A stretch of DNA of 64,000 bases from Qipengyuania pacifica (GCF_019857205.1 NZ_JAHWXO010000004.1:186001-250000), one strand, 5' to 3'. Counted from the stretch's first letter, positions 18,528 through 26,607 are shown. Notes: generated from the letters alone by a model not told the origin. A program made the numbers and translations.

Positions 18528-19727
18528 TCATTGTTCGGAATAATATGGCAGATCGCTCAGATCGCTGGCCCGCACACCGCGTGCCCATGCGGCCCTGCCG
18601 ACCACGAATTGTTCTTCCGGCGCCTCGGTGGGCTCCAGTCCGGATGCGATGAAGGCTGCGCGCATGCCTTCGCGTGCTCTGGCGTCCAGCACCGGGATCG
18701 CACCCTCGGGTGCGTGGCTGTCCCGCGGCAGCAGGCCGCCGTTTCCGCCTGCCAGCCATTGGTAATAGCGATTGTGCTGCCAGGGATGTGCGCCCTTCCT
18801 TATCACCGGGGCCTGCACGGCGAAGAAATGCGACAACGCGGGCTCGATCTGCTGTGCCAGCGCATCGATCTGCGCCGCCTCGCCTGCGGCACAGGCCTCC
18901 AGCAGCCGATTGCCAAGCTGTTGCTGCGGGGTCTGCACCGCCTCCGCGTTCCACTGACCGCTCCAGCCGATCCGGAAATGGCGCGCCAGCAGCGGCAGGA
19001 AATCGAGATTGACCGGCCCCATCGACAGCCGATCGCCCAATCGCTCGCACAGCTGCATGGTCGATGTCAGCGATACCGGCTGCGAAATTTTCACCGCCAC
19101 GACATTCTCGAGATCGGCGATGCGGTCGTAAACGTCCAGCGGCTGGCCAGCCGGGCCGAGATGGGGAAACGCACGCCTGCCCGTTGCCGCATACAGCATG
19201 ACGGGCAGCGCAGTTGCCGAAATGCGCTGCGCCATCAGATCGTATAACTGATCAGCGCTGCTATCCGCGGGATAGGTCGATGCCAGCAGCACAAGGCTGG
19301 TCCCGATCTCTTCCAGCTTCTCCAGCAGCGCCTTGTCGTTTTCCACCTCCCGGCTGGCGATAATGCCATGGACAGGAAGATCGGTGCCCGCCTCGTCGAT
19401 GACGATGCGATAGAATTCGCGCCAGTTGGGATCGCCGGGAAGCGTCCAGTTGATCATCGGCATGGTGCCGGAAAACCCCTGCGCGATCGCATGGCGGACA
19501 TCGTGACGGATCGCTTCTTCGTCCAGCGTCCGTCCGTCTTCGCGAAATGTCGGCAGGAACAGGTTCATCAGTCCACGAAGATGGCTCTGCCCCCAGACCC
19601 GCTGGCTGGAATTGGCAGCGGGCGCGATCCGGTCGGCAACCGGGATACGGGCCGCAAGTCCAGGCGCCGCCATCAGCGCGGCACCCCCGCAAAGCGCCGC
19701 TCGGCGCGAAAAGCCCAAACCCTGCAA
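18528..19727 (-). CDS. dihydrodipicolinate synthase/N-acetylneuraminate lyase family protein with Tat-type signal
   Basis: A 399-residue class I aldolase-fold protein. The Schiff-base Lys213 lies in NVVAVKISQP and Tyr179 in PVMLYAATGRR at the position of the family's catalytic tyrosine. The N-terminus (FSRRAALCGGAALMAAPGLAA) reads as a twin-arginine signal, so the aldolase appears exported, which is atypical for a family that normally works in the cytoplasm. The start is a TTG at 19727 with GGGAGAGCGG four bases upstream; without it the signal would be lost. It leads the operon with esterase 2. A retro-aldol or pyruvate-releasing cleavage of the ester's acid part is possible (inference). Confidence 0.85.
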   Translation of the reverse strand: MQGLGFSRRAALCGGAALMAAPGLAARIPVADRIAPAANSSQRVWGQSHLRGLMNLFLPTFREDGRTLDEEAIRHDVRHAIAQGFSGTMPMINWTLPGDPNWREFYRIVIDEAGTDLPVHGIIASREVENDKALLEKLEEIGTSLVLLASTYPADSSADQLYDLMAQRISATALPVMLYAATGRRAFPHLGPAGQPLDVYDRIADLENVVAVKISQPVSLTSTMQLCERLGDRLSMGPVNLDFLPLLARHFRIGWSGQWNAEAVQTPQQQLGNRLLEACAAGEAAQIDALAQQIEPALSHFFAVQAPVIRKGAHPWQHNRYYQWLAGGNGGLLPRDSHAPEGAIPVLDARAREGMRAAFIASGLEPTEAPEEQFVVGRAAWARGVRASDLSDLPYYSEQ

Positions 19728-19900
19728 ATTTCCGCTCTCCCGCTTTGTCCGGCACGCTCGACGACCGAACCTGCCTTTCAGAGATATAGCTTCATATCCT
19801 TGGCTTTGGATCTTTCACCCATACTCGAAATACGAAAAAGGCTTAACACGCACCCACAATTGGTTCTAGTGTCAATCGGCAGGACAAGGGAGAATTTGAC

Positions 19901-21481
19901 ATGATGACTCGGCGGCAGACTTTGGGATCGGCTTTGGCTCTTGGCGCAGCGGTAATGGCCAAACCCGCTCTGGGGGCCACGATGTTCCCGGTGGTCGAAA
20001 CGGCCCGCGGCAAGCTTCGCGGTCTGGAATCGGGTGGCGTCTCGATCTTCCGCGGGGTCAGCTATGCGGCCGATACGTCGGGCAAGAACCGCTTCATGCC
20101 GCCGCAACCGGTCGAACCGTGGTCGGGTGTTCGCGATGCGCTCCACTGGACCGATGTCGCCCCGCAGATCCCGGGCGACCGGCGCCATGTCTATGCCGAT
20201 CTCATCATGGTCGATCGCAATCCTTCGGGAATGGGGGAAGACAATCTCTCGCTCAATCTGTGGACACCAAAGATCGATCCTAATGCGAAAAAGCCGGTCA
20301 TCGTGGTCCTTCACGGCGGCGGCTTCTATTCGGGGTCGGGCAATTCGGTCGGCATGGACGGCGAACAGATGGCGCGCTTCTCCGACAGCGTGGTCATCGC
20401 CATCAACCATCGCCTCGGCGCGTTCGGCTTCCTCCATCTGGCCGAATTCGGCGGGGATGACTTTGCCACCTCTGGCACGGTGGGCATGCAGGATATCGTC
20501 GCCGCCCTCGGCTGGGTGCGCGAAAATGTCGCGGCCTTCGGCGGCGATCCGGATCGCGTCCTCGTCTACGGCCAGTCGGGGGGCGGCGCCAAGACCAGCG
20601 TGCTGATGGCGATGCCGGGCGGCAAGGGGCTGTTCCAGCGCGCCGGCGTCATGAGCGGGTCTGCGCTAAAGATGATGCCGCCCGAAATGGCATCTGCCAC
20701 GGCAAAGCGGCTGCTCGACGCGCTGGAAATCGCGCCCGGCGACGTGCGCAAGCTGCAACAGGTGCCCTGGACCACCCTGCTCGAAACGCAGGCCGGGCTC
20801 GAAGCGGCCGACCGTGCGCGCGGGGAAGCGCCTCGCAGCTTCGCTCCCGTCGTGGACGGCATTACCCTGCCGCGCCATCCGTGGGACCCGGACGCGCCCT
20901 CCATCTCGGCCGACGTGCCGATGATCGTCTCCTCCGTGCTGGACGAACGCTCCTATCGGATGGGGGATTTCGCGATGGACGAAGCGGGCCTCCTCGCCTT
21001 CGCGAAGGAACGCCTTGGCGAACGGGCGGCAGAAGCGGTCGCCGCCTACCGGGCGGAAGATCCCGATGCCAAGCCCTTCCTCCTCGCCGCGCGCATGGAT
21101 TCCGATCTCACCTTCCGCAAGGGCGCTTTCGCGCAGGCCGAACTCAAGGCCCGGCAGGGCGGTGGCTCGGTCTGGACCTATCTGTGGACCGAACCCAGCC
21201 CCGCGGTCGATGGCCGGTTCGGCGCGGTGCACGGCATCGATGTCGCGCCCAGCCTCTACAACACGCGCGGCGCTCTCAACGGGTCCAGCCCGTCCGCCAA
21301 CGAACTGGCGGCCGCCATCGCCGGAAGCTGGGCCGCCTTTGCCGCCAATGGCGATCCCAACAACGAACGCGTGCCCGAATGGAAACCCTATTCCGCGCCC
21401 CGGCGCACGACCATGATCTTCGATCAGGACCTGCGGGTCGAAGATGATCCGCGCGCCGAATTCCGTAAATACTGGCGCTGA
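19901..21481 (+). CDS. type-B carboxylesterase with Tat-type signal (esterase 3)
   Basis: A 526-residue type-B carboxylesterase, with Ser226 in YGQSGGGAK, oxyanion-hole HGGGF near 138-142 and the base His in AVHGIDVAP. The N-terminus MMTRRQTLGSALALG... KPALGA is a probable Tat signal. CAAGGGAGAA lies before the ATG. It is divergent from the DapA-like/esterase 2 operon across 173 bases, so the two units are likely coregulated. Codon use is strongly G/C-ending, like the neighbouring 12.8-21.5 kb genes. Followed by a hairpin at 21499. Confidence 0.92.
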   Translation: MMTRRQTLGSALALGAAVMAKPALGATMFPVVETARGKLRGLESGGVSIFRGVSYAADTSGKNRFMPPQPVEPWSGVRDALHWTDVAPQIPGDRRHVYADLIMVDRNPSGMGEDNLSLNLWTPKIDPNAKKPVIVVLHGGGFYSGSGNSVGMDGEQMARFSDSVVIAINHRLGAFGFLHLAEFGGDDFATSGTVGMQDIVAALGWVRENVAAFGGDPDRVLVYGQSGGGAKTSVLMAMPGGKGLFQRAGVMSGSALKMMPPEMASATAKRLLDALEIAPGDVRKLQQVPWTTLLETQAGLEAADRARGEAPRSFAPVVDGITLPRHPWDPDAPSISADVPMIVSSVLDERSYRMGDFAMDEAGLLAFAKERLGERAAEAVAAYRAEDPDAKPFLLAARMDSDLTFRKGAFAQAELKARQGGGSVWTYLWTEPSPAVDGRFGAVHGIDVAPSLYNTRGALNGSSPSANELAAAIAGSWAAFAANGDPNNERVPEWKPYSAPRRTTMIFDQDLRVEDDPRAEFRKYWR

Positions 21482-21498
21482 ACGCAAGATCCCGAAAT

Positions 21499-21533
21499 CT
21501 GCCGGACACTGCCGTTTCAGCGGTGTTCGGCAG
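21499..21533 (+). terminator. hairpin after esterase 3
   Basis: CTGCCGGACACTG and CGGTGTTCGGCAG form a 13-bp stem with two G-T pairs; there is no T-run. Its right arm is also the GTGTTCGGC block of the repeated element, so the hairpin may be part of that element and not only a terminator. Confidence 0.5.
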
Positions 21534-21562
21534 CCTGATCATACGTATGATTGACATGCTTT
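21523..21562 (+). promoter_or_regulatory. copy 1 of the dispersed palindromic element, before the Mo-oxidoreductase operon
   Basis: GTGTTCGGC (21523-21531), 11 bases, then ACGTATGATTGACA (21543-21556); the core ATCATACGTATGAT (21538-21551) is a perfect 14-base palindrome running into TTGACA (21551-21556), a consensus -35 hexamer on the plus strand. The 25 bases 21538-21562 are identical to 53202-53226. The first gene of the operon starts 69 bases downstream. This looks like an operator overlapping a promoter, but no good -10 box follows at 16-18 bases. Confidence 0.6.
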
Positions 21563-21631
21563 CGGGGTGTTTCTTGCTCGCCCCCCGGACCCTTCGCGCG
21601 CGACCGCAGTTAGGTCAGCAAGGAGGCCTTT

Positions 21632-22138
21632 GTGAGCAAAACCATCACCGTCAACGGAACCGAGCGTCCGATCCCCAGCGACCCTCGCGTGTCCCTTCTC
21701 GATTTTCTCCGCGAAAATGAAGGGCTTACCGGCACCAAGAAAGGCTGCGACCATGGCCAGTGTGGGGCCTGCACCGTCATCGTCAACGGCATGCGGATCA
21801 ATAGCTGCCTGACCCTCGCCGCCATGCACGATGGCGACAGCGTCACCACCATCGAAGGCCTCGGCACCCCCACCTCCCCCTCCCCCCTGCAGGTCGCATT
21901 CGTCGAACATGATGGATTTCAATGCGGCTATTGCACACCGGGCCAGATCTGTTCCGCCACCGCGATGCTCGATGAAATCGCCGCGGGCTTCGCCAGCGAT
22001 GCGAGCGAGGACCTGCTCGGCGAAATGCAGGCGAGCCCCGAAGAAATCCGTGAACGCATGAGCGGCAACCTTTGCCGCTGCGGCGCCTACGCCAACATCG
22101 TGACGGCTATCCGCGAAATCGCGCAGGGAGACGCCTGA
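21632..22138 (+). CDS. aldehyde oxidoreductase [2Fe-2S] subunit (PaoA/YagT-like)
   Basis: A 168-residue iron-sulfur subunit of a xanthine-dehydrogenase-family enzyme. All eight cysteines for two [2Fe-2S] clusters are present: Cys39, 44, 47 and 59 (plant-ferredoxin-type) and Cys98, 101, 148 and 150 (QCGYC and LCRCG). There is no Tat signal, unlike E. coli PaoA, so the complex is probably cytoplasmic. The start is a GTG with AGGAGG six bases before it. The stop overlaps the FAD subunit start (TGATG). It passes electrons from the molybdenum site to FAD. Confidence 0.93.
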   Translation: MSKTITVNGTERPIPSDPRVSLLDFLRENEGLTGTKKGCDHGQCGACTVIVNGMRINSCLTLAAMHDGDSVTTIEGLGTPTSPSPLQVAFVEHDGFQCGYCTPGQICSATAMLDEIAAGFASDASEDLLGEMQASPEEIRERMSGNLCRCGAYANIVTAIREIAQGDA

Positions 22139-23124
22139 TGAGACCATTCGCCTTCCAGCGTCCCGATAGTCTTGCCCACGCGCATGAACTCACCGTGCCC
22201 GAAGACGCCACCGCCGTAGCCGGAGGGACGAACCTTCTCGACCTGATGAAGCTCCAGGTCGAAACGCCCGAAAGGCTGGTCGACATCAATCGCCTAGGCA
22301 TGACCGAGATACAGGAAACCGCTGACGGCGGGCTGCGCATCGGCGCGCTGGCGACCAATACCGCGACCGCCAATGATGACCGGGTCCGCGCGGACTATCC
22401 GGTCCTTGCCCGCGCTATTCTGGCTGGTGCAACCCAGCAGTTGCGCAACCGCGCGACGACAGGCGGTAATCTGTGTCAGCGCACGCGCTGTTACTATTTC
22501 ACCAATATCGATCAGCCCTGCAACAAGCGCGAGCCGGGATCGGGTTGCGGCGCCATCGACGGTATCGCCCATCTGCATGCCGTTCTGGGCACGAGTCCAA
22601 GCTGCATCGCGACCTATCCGGGTGACATGGCTGTGGCCCTGAGCGCGCTCGATGCGACAGTGGAGATCGCGAGCCCAGATAGCGATGAGCGCTCCGTTCC
22701 CGTCCGCGACTTCCACCTTCTGCCTGGCGACACCCCATGCCGCGATAACGTACTCGAACGCGGCGAGATCATCACGGCGGTTACCCTTCCTCGTCCAGTC
22801 AAGGCCAAACACCTCTACCGCAAGGTACGTGAGAGATCGTCCTACGCCTTCGCCTTGGTGTCGGTCGCCGCCATCGTGGCTGTCGAGGACGGCGTCATCG
22901 CCCGAGCCGATCTTGCCTTTGGCGGGCTGGCGCACAAGCCCTGGCACGACGCTCGTCTGTCCGAACTTCTGGTCGGCGAGGCGCCATCTGCTGCGCTGTT
23001 CGACAAAGCGGGCGACCTGCTGCTCGAAGGCGCGCGCGGATACGGCGAGAATGACTTCAAGATACCGCTTGCCCGCCGCACCCTTGCCGCGGTGATGGCA
23101 GAAGCGACGGAGACCGAGATATGA
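22138..23124 (+). CDS. aldehyde oxidoreductase FAD/[4Fe-4S] subunit (PaoB/YagS-like)
   Basis: A 328-residue FAD-binding subunit of the CO-dehydrogenase-medium family, with AVAGGTNLLDLMK and TTGGNLCQRTRCYYF contacting FAD. Between the FAD segments lies an insertion with Cys113, Cys118, Cys128 and Cys137 (CQRTRC, PCNKREPGSGC), the pattern that binds an additional [4Fe-4S] cluster in PaoB. The start at 22138 is set by one-base overlap with the previous TGA. Partner of the genes on either side. Confidence 0.93.
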   Translation: MRPFAFQRPDSLAHAHELTVPEDATAVAGGTNLLDLMKLQVETPERLVDINRLGMTEIQETADGGLRIGALATNTATANDDRVRADYPVLARAILAGATQQLRNRATTGGNLCQRTRCYYFTNIDQPCNKREPGSGCGAIDGIAHLHAVLGTSPSCIATYPGDMAVALSALDATVEIASPDSDERSVPVRDFHLLPGDTPCRDNVLERGEIITAVTLPRPVKAKHLYRKVRERSSYAFALVSVAAIVAVEDGVIARADLAFGGLAHKPWHDARLSELLVGEAPSAALFDKAGDLLLEGARGYGENDFKIPLARRTLAAVMAEATETEI

Positions 23125-25310
23125 GCGCGCATCTGAAGCAGGATGAACCTGTCACGTCGAACCGGCTGGATGGGATGAAGCAGGGTATCGTCGGCCAACC
23201 CCTTTCCCGTGTCGACGGTCTGGCCAAGGTTACCGGCACCGCCCCGTATGCGGCAGAATACAAGATCGATAATGTGGCCGAAGGTGTTCTGGTCACTGCG
23301 CCGATAACCCGCGGTGAAGTCACATCCATCGACAAGGACAGCGTCCTTTCGATGCCCGGCGTCCTGGCGGTCCTAGACGATGAGCGCCTTACAACTCGCG
23401 CAGCGCAAGGCACGGCTAACGAGGCGCCGAAACAAGACCCGGCAACGGTTTGCTATTGGGGTCAGCCGATCGCGGTAGTGGTTGCAGAAACGTTCGAACA
23501 GGCGCGCGATGCGGCGAAGCATCTCAAGGTGGAATACCGCGTCCACGAAGGAGCGCCGCTCGATCCCCATCAGGTTGCGCCAGAAGAGCAGGAAGATGAG
23601 ACCGTAAACCAGGGCGATCTCGATGCCGCCATGGCTCGGGCCGCGCATACGGTCGATGTGGAAATTGCGACCGAGGGGCATGCGTCCGCAGCCATGGAGC
23701 CACACGCAGCCATCGCGGAATGGAGAGACGATAAGCTCACTGTATATGCATCGCTGCAGATGCCAAATTACAATATCGCCGAACTGGCCGACAGTCTGGG
23801 GATGGAAGAAAGCAATATCCGCCTCGTATCCCGGTATGTCGGTGGAGGCTTCGGCTCGAAACTCGGCATTAGCGAGGAGACCGTTGCCGCAGCGATCGCT
23901 GCACGCGAGCTCGGCCAGCCGGTCCGCGTGGTAATGAGCCGCCAGCAGGTATTTCAATGCATCATGCGCCGCTCCGAAACGACGCAGAAGTTGCGATTGG
24001 CAAGTGACGAGGAAGGGAAACTCGACGGCTTTGCGCATCATGCGCTTGTGTCCAATCTCCCGGGCGAGGAATTTGCCGAGCCCGTGCTTCAGTCATCGCA
24101 CTTTCTTTACGGCGGCGAGAACCGGCAACTGAAGCTCGAAGTTGCCCGCATTCATCGAATGACTGCTGGCTCGGTCCGTGCACCGGGCGAAGCTGTTGGC
24201 ATGCCTGCACTTGAAGTGGCAATGGACATGCTTGCCGAAAAGTCGGGTGTGGACCCGGTCGAACTGCGGCTGCGCAATATTCCGGATCGCAACCCGGAAG
24301 AAGATCTGCCCTTTTCATCGCATAAGCTGGCCGATTGTTTGCGGCAGGGAGCAGAAAAATTCGGGTGGGATAGCGGTCCCAGAAAACCGCGTCAGCAGCG
24401 CGAAGGCGAATGGTGGATCGGCACGGGCATGGCGAGCGCGGCGCGCGTTCATAATGTCGGCGAAGCAAAGGCACATGTCACCCTAAAGAGCGATGGGACT
24501 GCCGTGGTCCAGAGCGATATGACCGATATCGGTACGGGTACCTATACGATCGTGGCGCAGATTGCTGGCGAGATGCTCGGCATCCCGATCGAAAAAGTAT
24601 TGGTAGAACTCGGCGATACGAAACATCCCCGAGGCCCGGGTTCCGGTGGTAGCTGGGGCGCGGCGTCGATCGGATCGGCCGTATACGTCGCCTGCGAAGC
24701 GCTGCGCGAAAAGCTCGCCCATAGAGCCGGAACAAGCGAAACCGAGCTGGACCTGCGCGACGGCTCTGTCGTCGGAGGCAATTCGCTTGTTGAACTGCTG
24801 GATGGCGAAGACATCTCCGAAGTCGGTCATTACGAACCCGGCGAGATTGCGGACAGCCACACCGCGTCCGGCTTCGGCGCATTCTTCGCGAAGGTTCGGG
24901 TGAACCGCTTTACCGGAGAAACGCGCGTCGATCATATGCTCGGCGCTTTTGGCTTCGGCCGCGTACTCAACGAAAAAACGGCGAGGTCCCAGTGCCTGGG
25001 CGGCATCACCTGGAGCATCGGAGTCGCATTGACGGAAGCCCTGCTGTTCGATCCTGTCGACGGACATCTCGTCAACTGCGATCTGGCCGAATACCACGTA
25101 CCCGTAAATCGAGATGTGCAAGATGTAGATGTCATGATGATGGAGGAACGCGATCCCGTTGCCAGCCCCATTCAGGCCAAAGGCATCGGCGAACTTGGAA
25201 TGTGCGGGGGCGCGGCGGCAATCGCCAATGCAATATATAATGCATGTGGCGCGCGGCTCTTCCAATATCCCATGACACCGGATCGCGTATTGGCTGCCTT
25301 GCCGGATTGA
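23121..25310 (+). CDS. aldehyde oxidoreductase molybdenum subunit (PaoC/YagR-like)
   Basis: A 729-residue molybdopterin-binding catalytic subunit that would oxidise an aldehyde to its carboxylic acid. Visible are RYVGGGFGSKLG for cofactor binding, MTAGSVRAPGEAVG, GPGSGGSWGAASIG and the catalytic Glu691 in KGIGELGMCG, close to the equivalent residue of E. coli PaoC. It overlaps the FAD subunit by four bases. No paoD-type chaperone for molybdopterin-cytosine-dinucleotide insertion lies in the window. In context it may oxidise an aldehyde released after ester cleavage; the resulting acid could feed the acyl-CoA ligase (inference). Confidence 0.93.
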   Translation: MSAHLKQDEPVTSNRLDGMKQGIVGQPLSRVDGLAKVTGTAPYAAEYKIDNVAEGVLVTAPITRGEVTSIDKDSVLSMPGVLAVLDDERLTTRAAQGTANEAPKQDPATVCYWGQPIAVVVAETFEQARDAAKHLKVEYRVHEGAPLDPHQVAPEEQEDETVNQGDLDAAMARAAHTVDVEIATEGHASAAMEPHAAIAEWRDDKLTVYASLQMPNYNIAELADSLGMEESNIRLVSRYVGGGFGSKLGISEETVAAAIAARELGQPVRVVMSRQQVFQCIMRRSETTQKLRLASDEEGKLDGFAHHALVSNLPGEEFAEPVLQSSHFLYGGENRQLKLEVARIHRMTAGSVRAPGEAVGMPALEVAMDMLAEKSGVDPVELRLRNIPDRNPEEDLPFSSHKLADCLRQGAEKFGWDSGPRKPRQQREGEWWIGTGMASAARVHNVGEAKAHVTLKSDGTAVVQSDMTDIGTGTYTIVAQIAGEMLGIPIEKVLVELGDTKHPRGPGSGGSWGAASIGSAVYVACEALREKLAHRAGTSETELDLRDGSVVGGNSLVELLDGEDISEVGHYEPGEIADSHTASGFGAFFAKVRVNRFTGETRVDHMLGAFGFGRVLNEKTARSQCLGGITWSIGVALTEALLFDPVDGHLVNCDLAEYHVPVNRDVQDVDVMMMEERDPVASPIQAKGIGELGMCGGAAAIANAIYNACGARLFQYPMTPDRVLAALPD

Positions 25311-25426
25311 ATTGCTAACGATTGGAGTAGCCAAGGTCCTCGACCGGCACTGTCACTGCCGACCGTGCTTATTCCCAGCAATCCCAGAGCCTGACTACAC
25401 TGCACAGGAGAAATTTACGCGATTGA

Positions 25427-25795
25427 TCAACGGTTTCGGCGCCAGTGCCAGGGATCGCCTTCTACCGGCGCCAGAAAACGTCCGTCACTTCGCACCCTGA
25501 TTGCAGCCTTTGCCAGCAAAGTGTCGAGATCGATCGGTTCGAACGCATGGATTGCAAAGCGGCGATGCGCCGTACGCACCACCTCACCGCGAATGGAAAG
25601 ACTGCGATGCCGGATCTCAACGCAATCGCCCAAGGCCGGCGTGATCTCGGCCTTCAGCAACAAGCCGCTTTCCGACACGTTCACAATCAGAATATCCTGC
25701 CATTCATCACCGGATCGCATCTTGACTGGCATGGACACCATCTTGCGCTGGGACCTCTCGGTCTCTTTCGGAGTGCGATCCCAAAGCCAAGCCAT
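25427..25795 (-). CDS. PilZ domain protein
   Basis: A 122-residue protein consisting of one PilZ-like barrel. RSQRKMVSMPVKMRSG contains the N-terminal basic part, though the canonical RxxxR is only partly kept, and VNVSESGLLLKA is the (D/N)xSxxG motif. It may bind cyclic di-GMP and affect motility or surface properties, but the incomplete arginine motif means binding is not assured. Convergent with the molybdenum oxidoreductase operon, 116 bases apart, and functionally unrelated to it. Confidence 0.8.
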   Translation of the reverse strand: MAWLWDRTPKETERSQRKMVSMPVKMRSGDEWQDILIVNVSESGLLLKAEITPALGDCVEIRHRSLSIRGEVVRTAHRRFAIHAFEPIDLDTLLAKAAIRVRSDGRFLAPVEGDPWHWRRNR

Positions 25796-25977
25796 GATTG
25801 CCCTGTAATCTTGGCTGGTTAGGCGCGGCCTAGCGGTAGCCTAAGCAATTATGCCTACCTTCTGGCATTAGATGCTCCCAGTTCTGGGCGCCAACTCCGC
25901 CGCGAACTGTTTGATTGGAACTTAACCAACTTCCCAATCGCTCTTCAGCTAGAGAGCAATCGGAGAAAGGAAAGATC

Positions 25978-26199
25978 ATGGGCGAGTATGAACCCAACGA
26001 TTCCCGCAATGTGACACAGACGAAATCGAATGTGCCGGGCGAGCCCGAACGAACGGGCCCGCGCGAAGGCGAAACGCGGGATCCACGCAAGGACGCGGAC
26101 GAGGGCCAGATTCAGCGGAGCGGACACACGCCGGGCGGCAAGGACCTGTCACGAGGGTCGGAGCCGGCGACCGGCGCTGCCAGCAGACACCGCCGTTGA
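25978..26199 (+). CDS. small hydrophilic protein, unknown function
   Basis: A 73-residue, highly charged, Gly/Pro-rich protein (MGEYEPNDSRNVTQTKSN ... GPREGETRDPRKDADEG) with no hydrophobic stretch, predicted to be disordered. The ATG at 25978 is chosen because GGAGAAAGGAAAG precedes it; an earlier frame start at 25915 lacks one. Such small acidic/basic-repeat proteins are common in sphingomonads and are often stress-induced; the sequence before it has GGAAC at 25917-25921 followed by a poor match to a GSR sigma-factor -10. Function not assignable. Confidence 0.7.
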   Translation: MGEYEPNDSRNVTQTKSNVPGEPERTGPREGETRDPRKDADEGQIQRSGHTPGGKDLSRGSEPATGAASRHRR

Positions 26200-26212
26200 C
26201 GAGCGACATTGA

Positions 26213-26240
26213 GCGGGCGCCCTGATGGGTGCCCGCTTTA
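26213..26240 (+). terminator. rho-independent terminator
   Basis: GCGGGCGCCC and GGGTGCCCGC form a 10-bp stem with loop TGAT (one G-T pair), directly followed by TTTA. It ends transcription of the 73-residue protein gene. Confidence 0.8.
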
Positions 26241-26276
26241 CCGTTGAAGGTAGATAGACAAGGCGGAGAGCAAAGC

Positions 26277-26450
26277 ATGGGTCAGGATAATCGCAAGCAT
26301 CCCGATGAGGGTGGCGCAAAAGAACGACATCCCAAACATGAAAAGAGTGACAAGAATCCGGCACTGAAAGAGGAAGACCGGCAAGCTCTAAAGAACCAGA
26401 GCAAGGCTGATCCGGAAGATTATCCGGACAGAGGCGTCAAACCAGCCTGA
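26277..26450 (+). CDS. small hydrophilic protein, unknown function
   Basis: A 57-residue, Lys/Asp/Glu-rich protein (MGQDNRKHPDEGGAKERHPKH ... DPEDYPDRGVKPA) with no hydrophobic segment. GGCGGAGAG lies before the ATG at 26277. Like its 73-residue neighbour it looks disordered and may be a stress protein, but it has its own transcription unit, separated by a terminator. A weak hairpin (CCGAAG/CTTCGG) follows the stop. Coding status rests on the ribosome binding site, start and composition only. Confidence 0.6.
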   Translation: MGQDNRKHPDEGGAKERHPKHEKSDKNPALKEEDRQALKNQSKADPEDYPDRGVKPA

Positions 26451-26530
26451 CACGATATCGGCCTGCACCGGCCGAAGACCTTCGGGTGCCAAACAAGAGT
26501 GGCAGAAATGGACAAGGGTGCATGTTCAAT

Positions 26531-26607
26531 TGGCGCGCCCGGCAGGACTCGAACCTGCAACTCCAAGCTTAGAAGGCTCGTGCTCTATCCAGTTGAACTA
26601 CGGGCGC
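26531..26607 (-). tRNA. tRNA-Arg (anticodon TCT)
   Basis: Read on the reverse strand, the acceptor 5' arm GCGCCCG pairs with CGGGCGC, followed by the discriminator G and an encoded CCA. The anticodon stem CGAGC/GCTTG closes the loop CTTCTAA with anticodon TCT; the T arm GCAGG-TTCGAGT-CCTGC is complete. It decodes AGA/AGG codons. No integrase or direct repeat was seen next to it. Confidence 0.97.

Noticed and set aside
25917..25945. General stress (EcfG) promoter before the 73-residue protein gene
   Set aside because: GGAAC is present but the -10 half (CGCTC instead of CGTT) is a poor match, so it is not listed as a promoter feature.
26531..26607. tRNA-Arg as an integration site of a genomic island
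   Set aside because: The tRNA is complete, no repeated 3' end was seen and no integrase lies near it.
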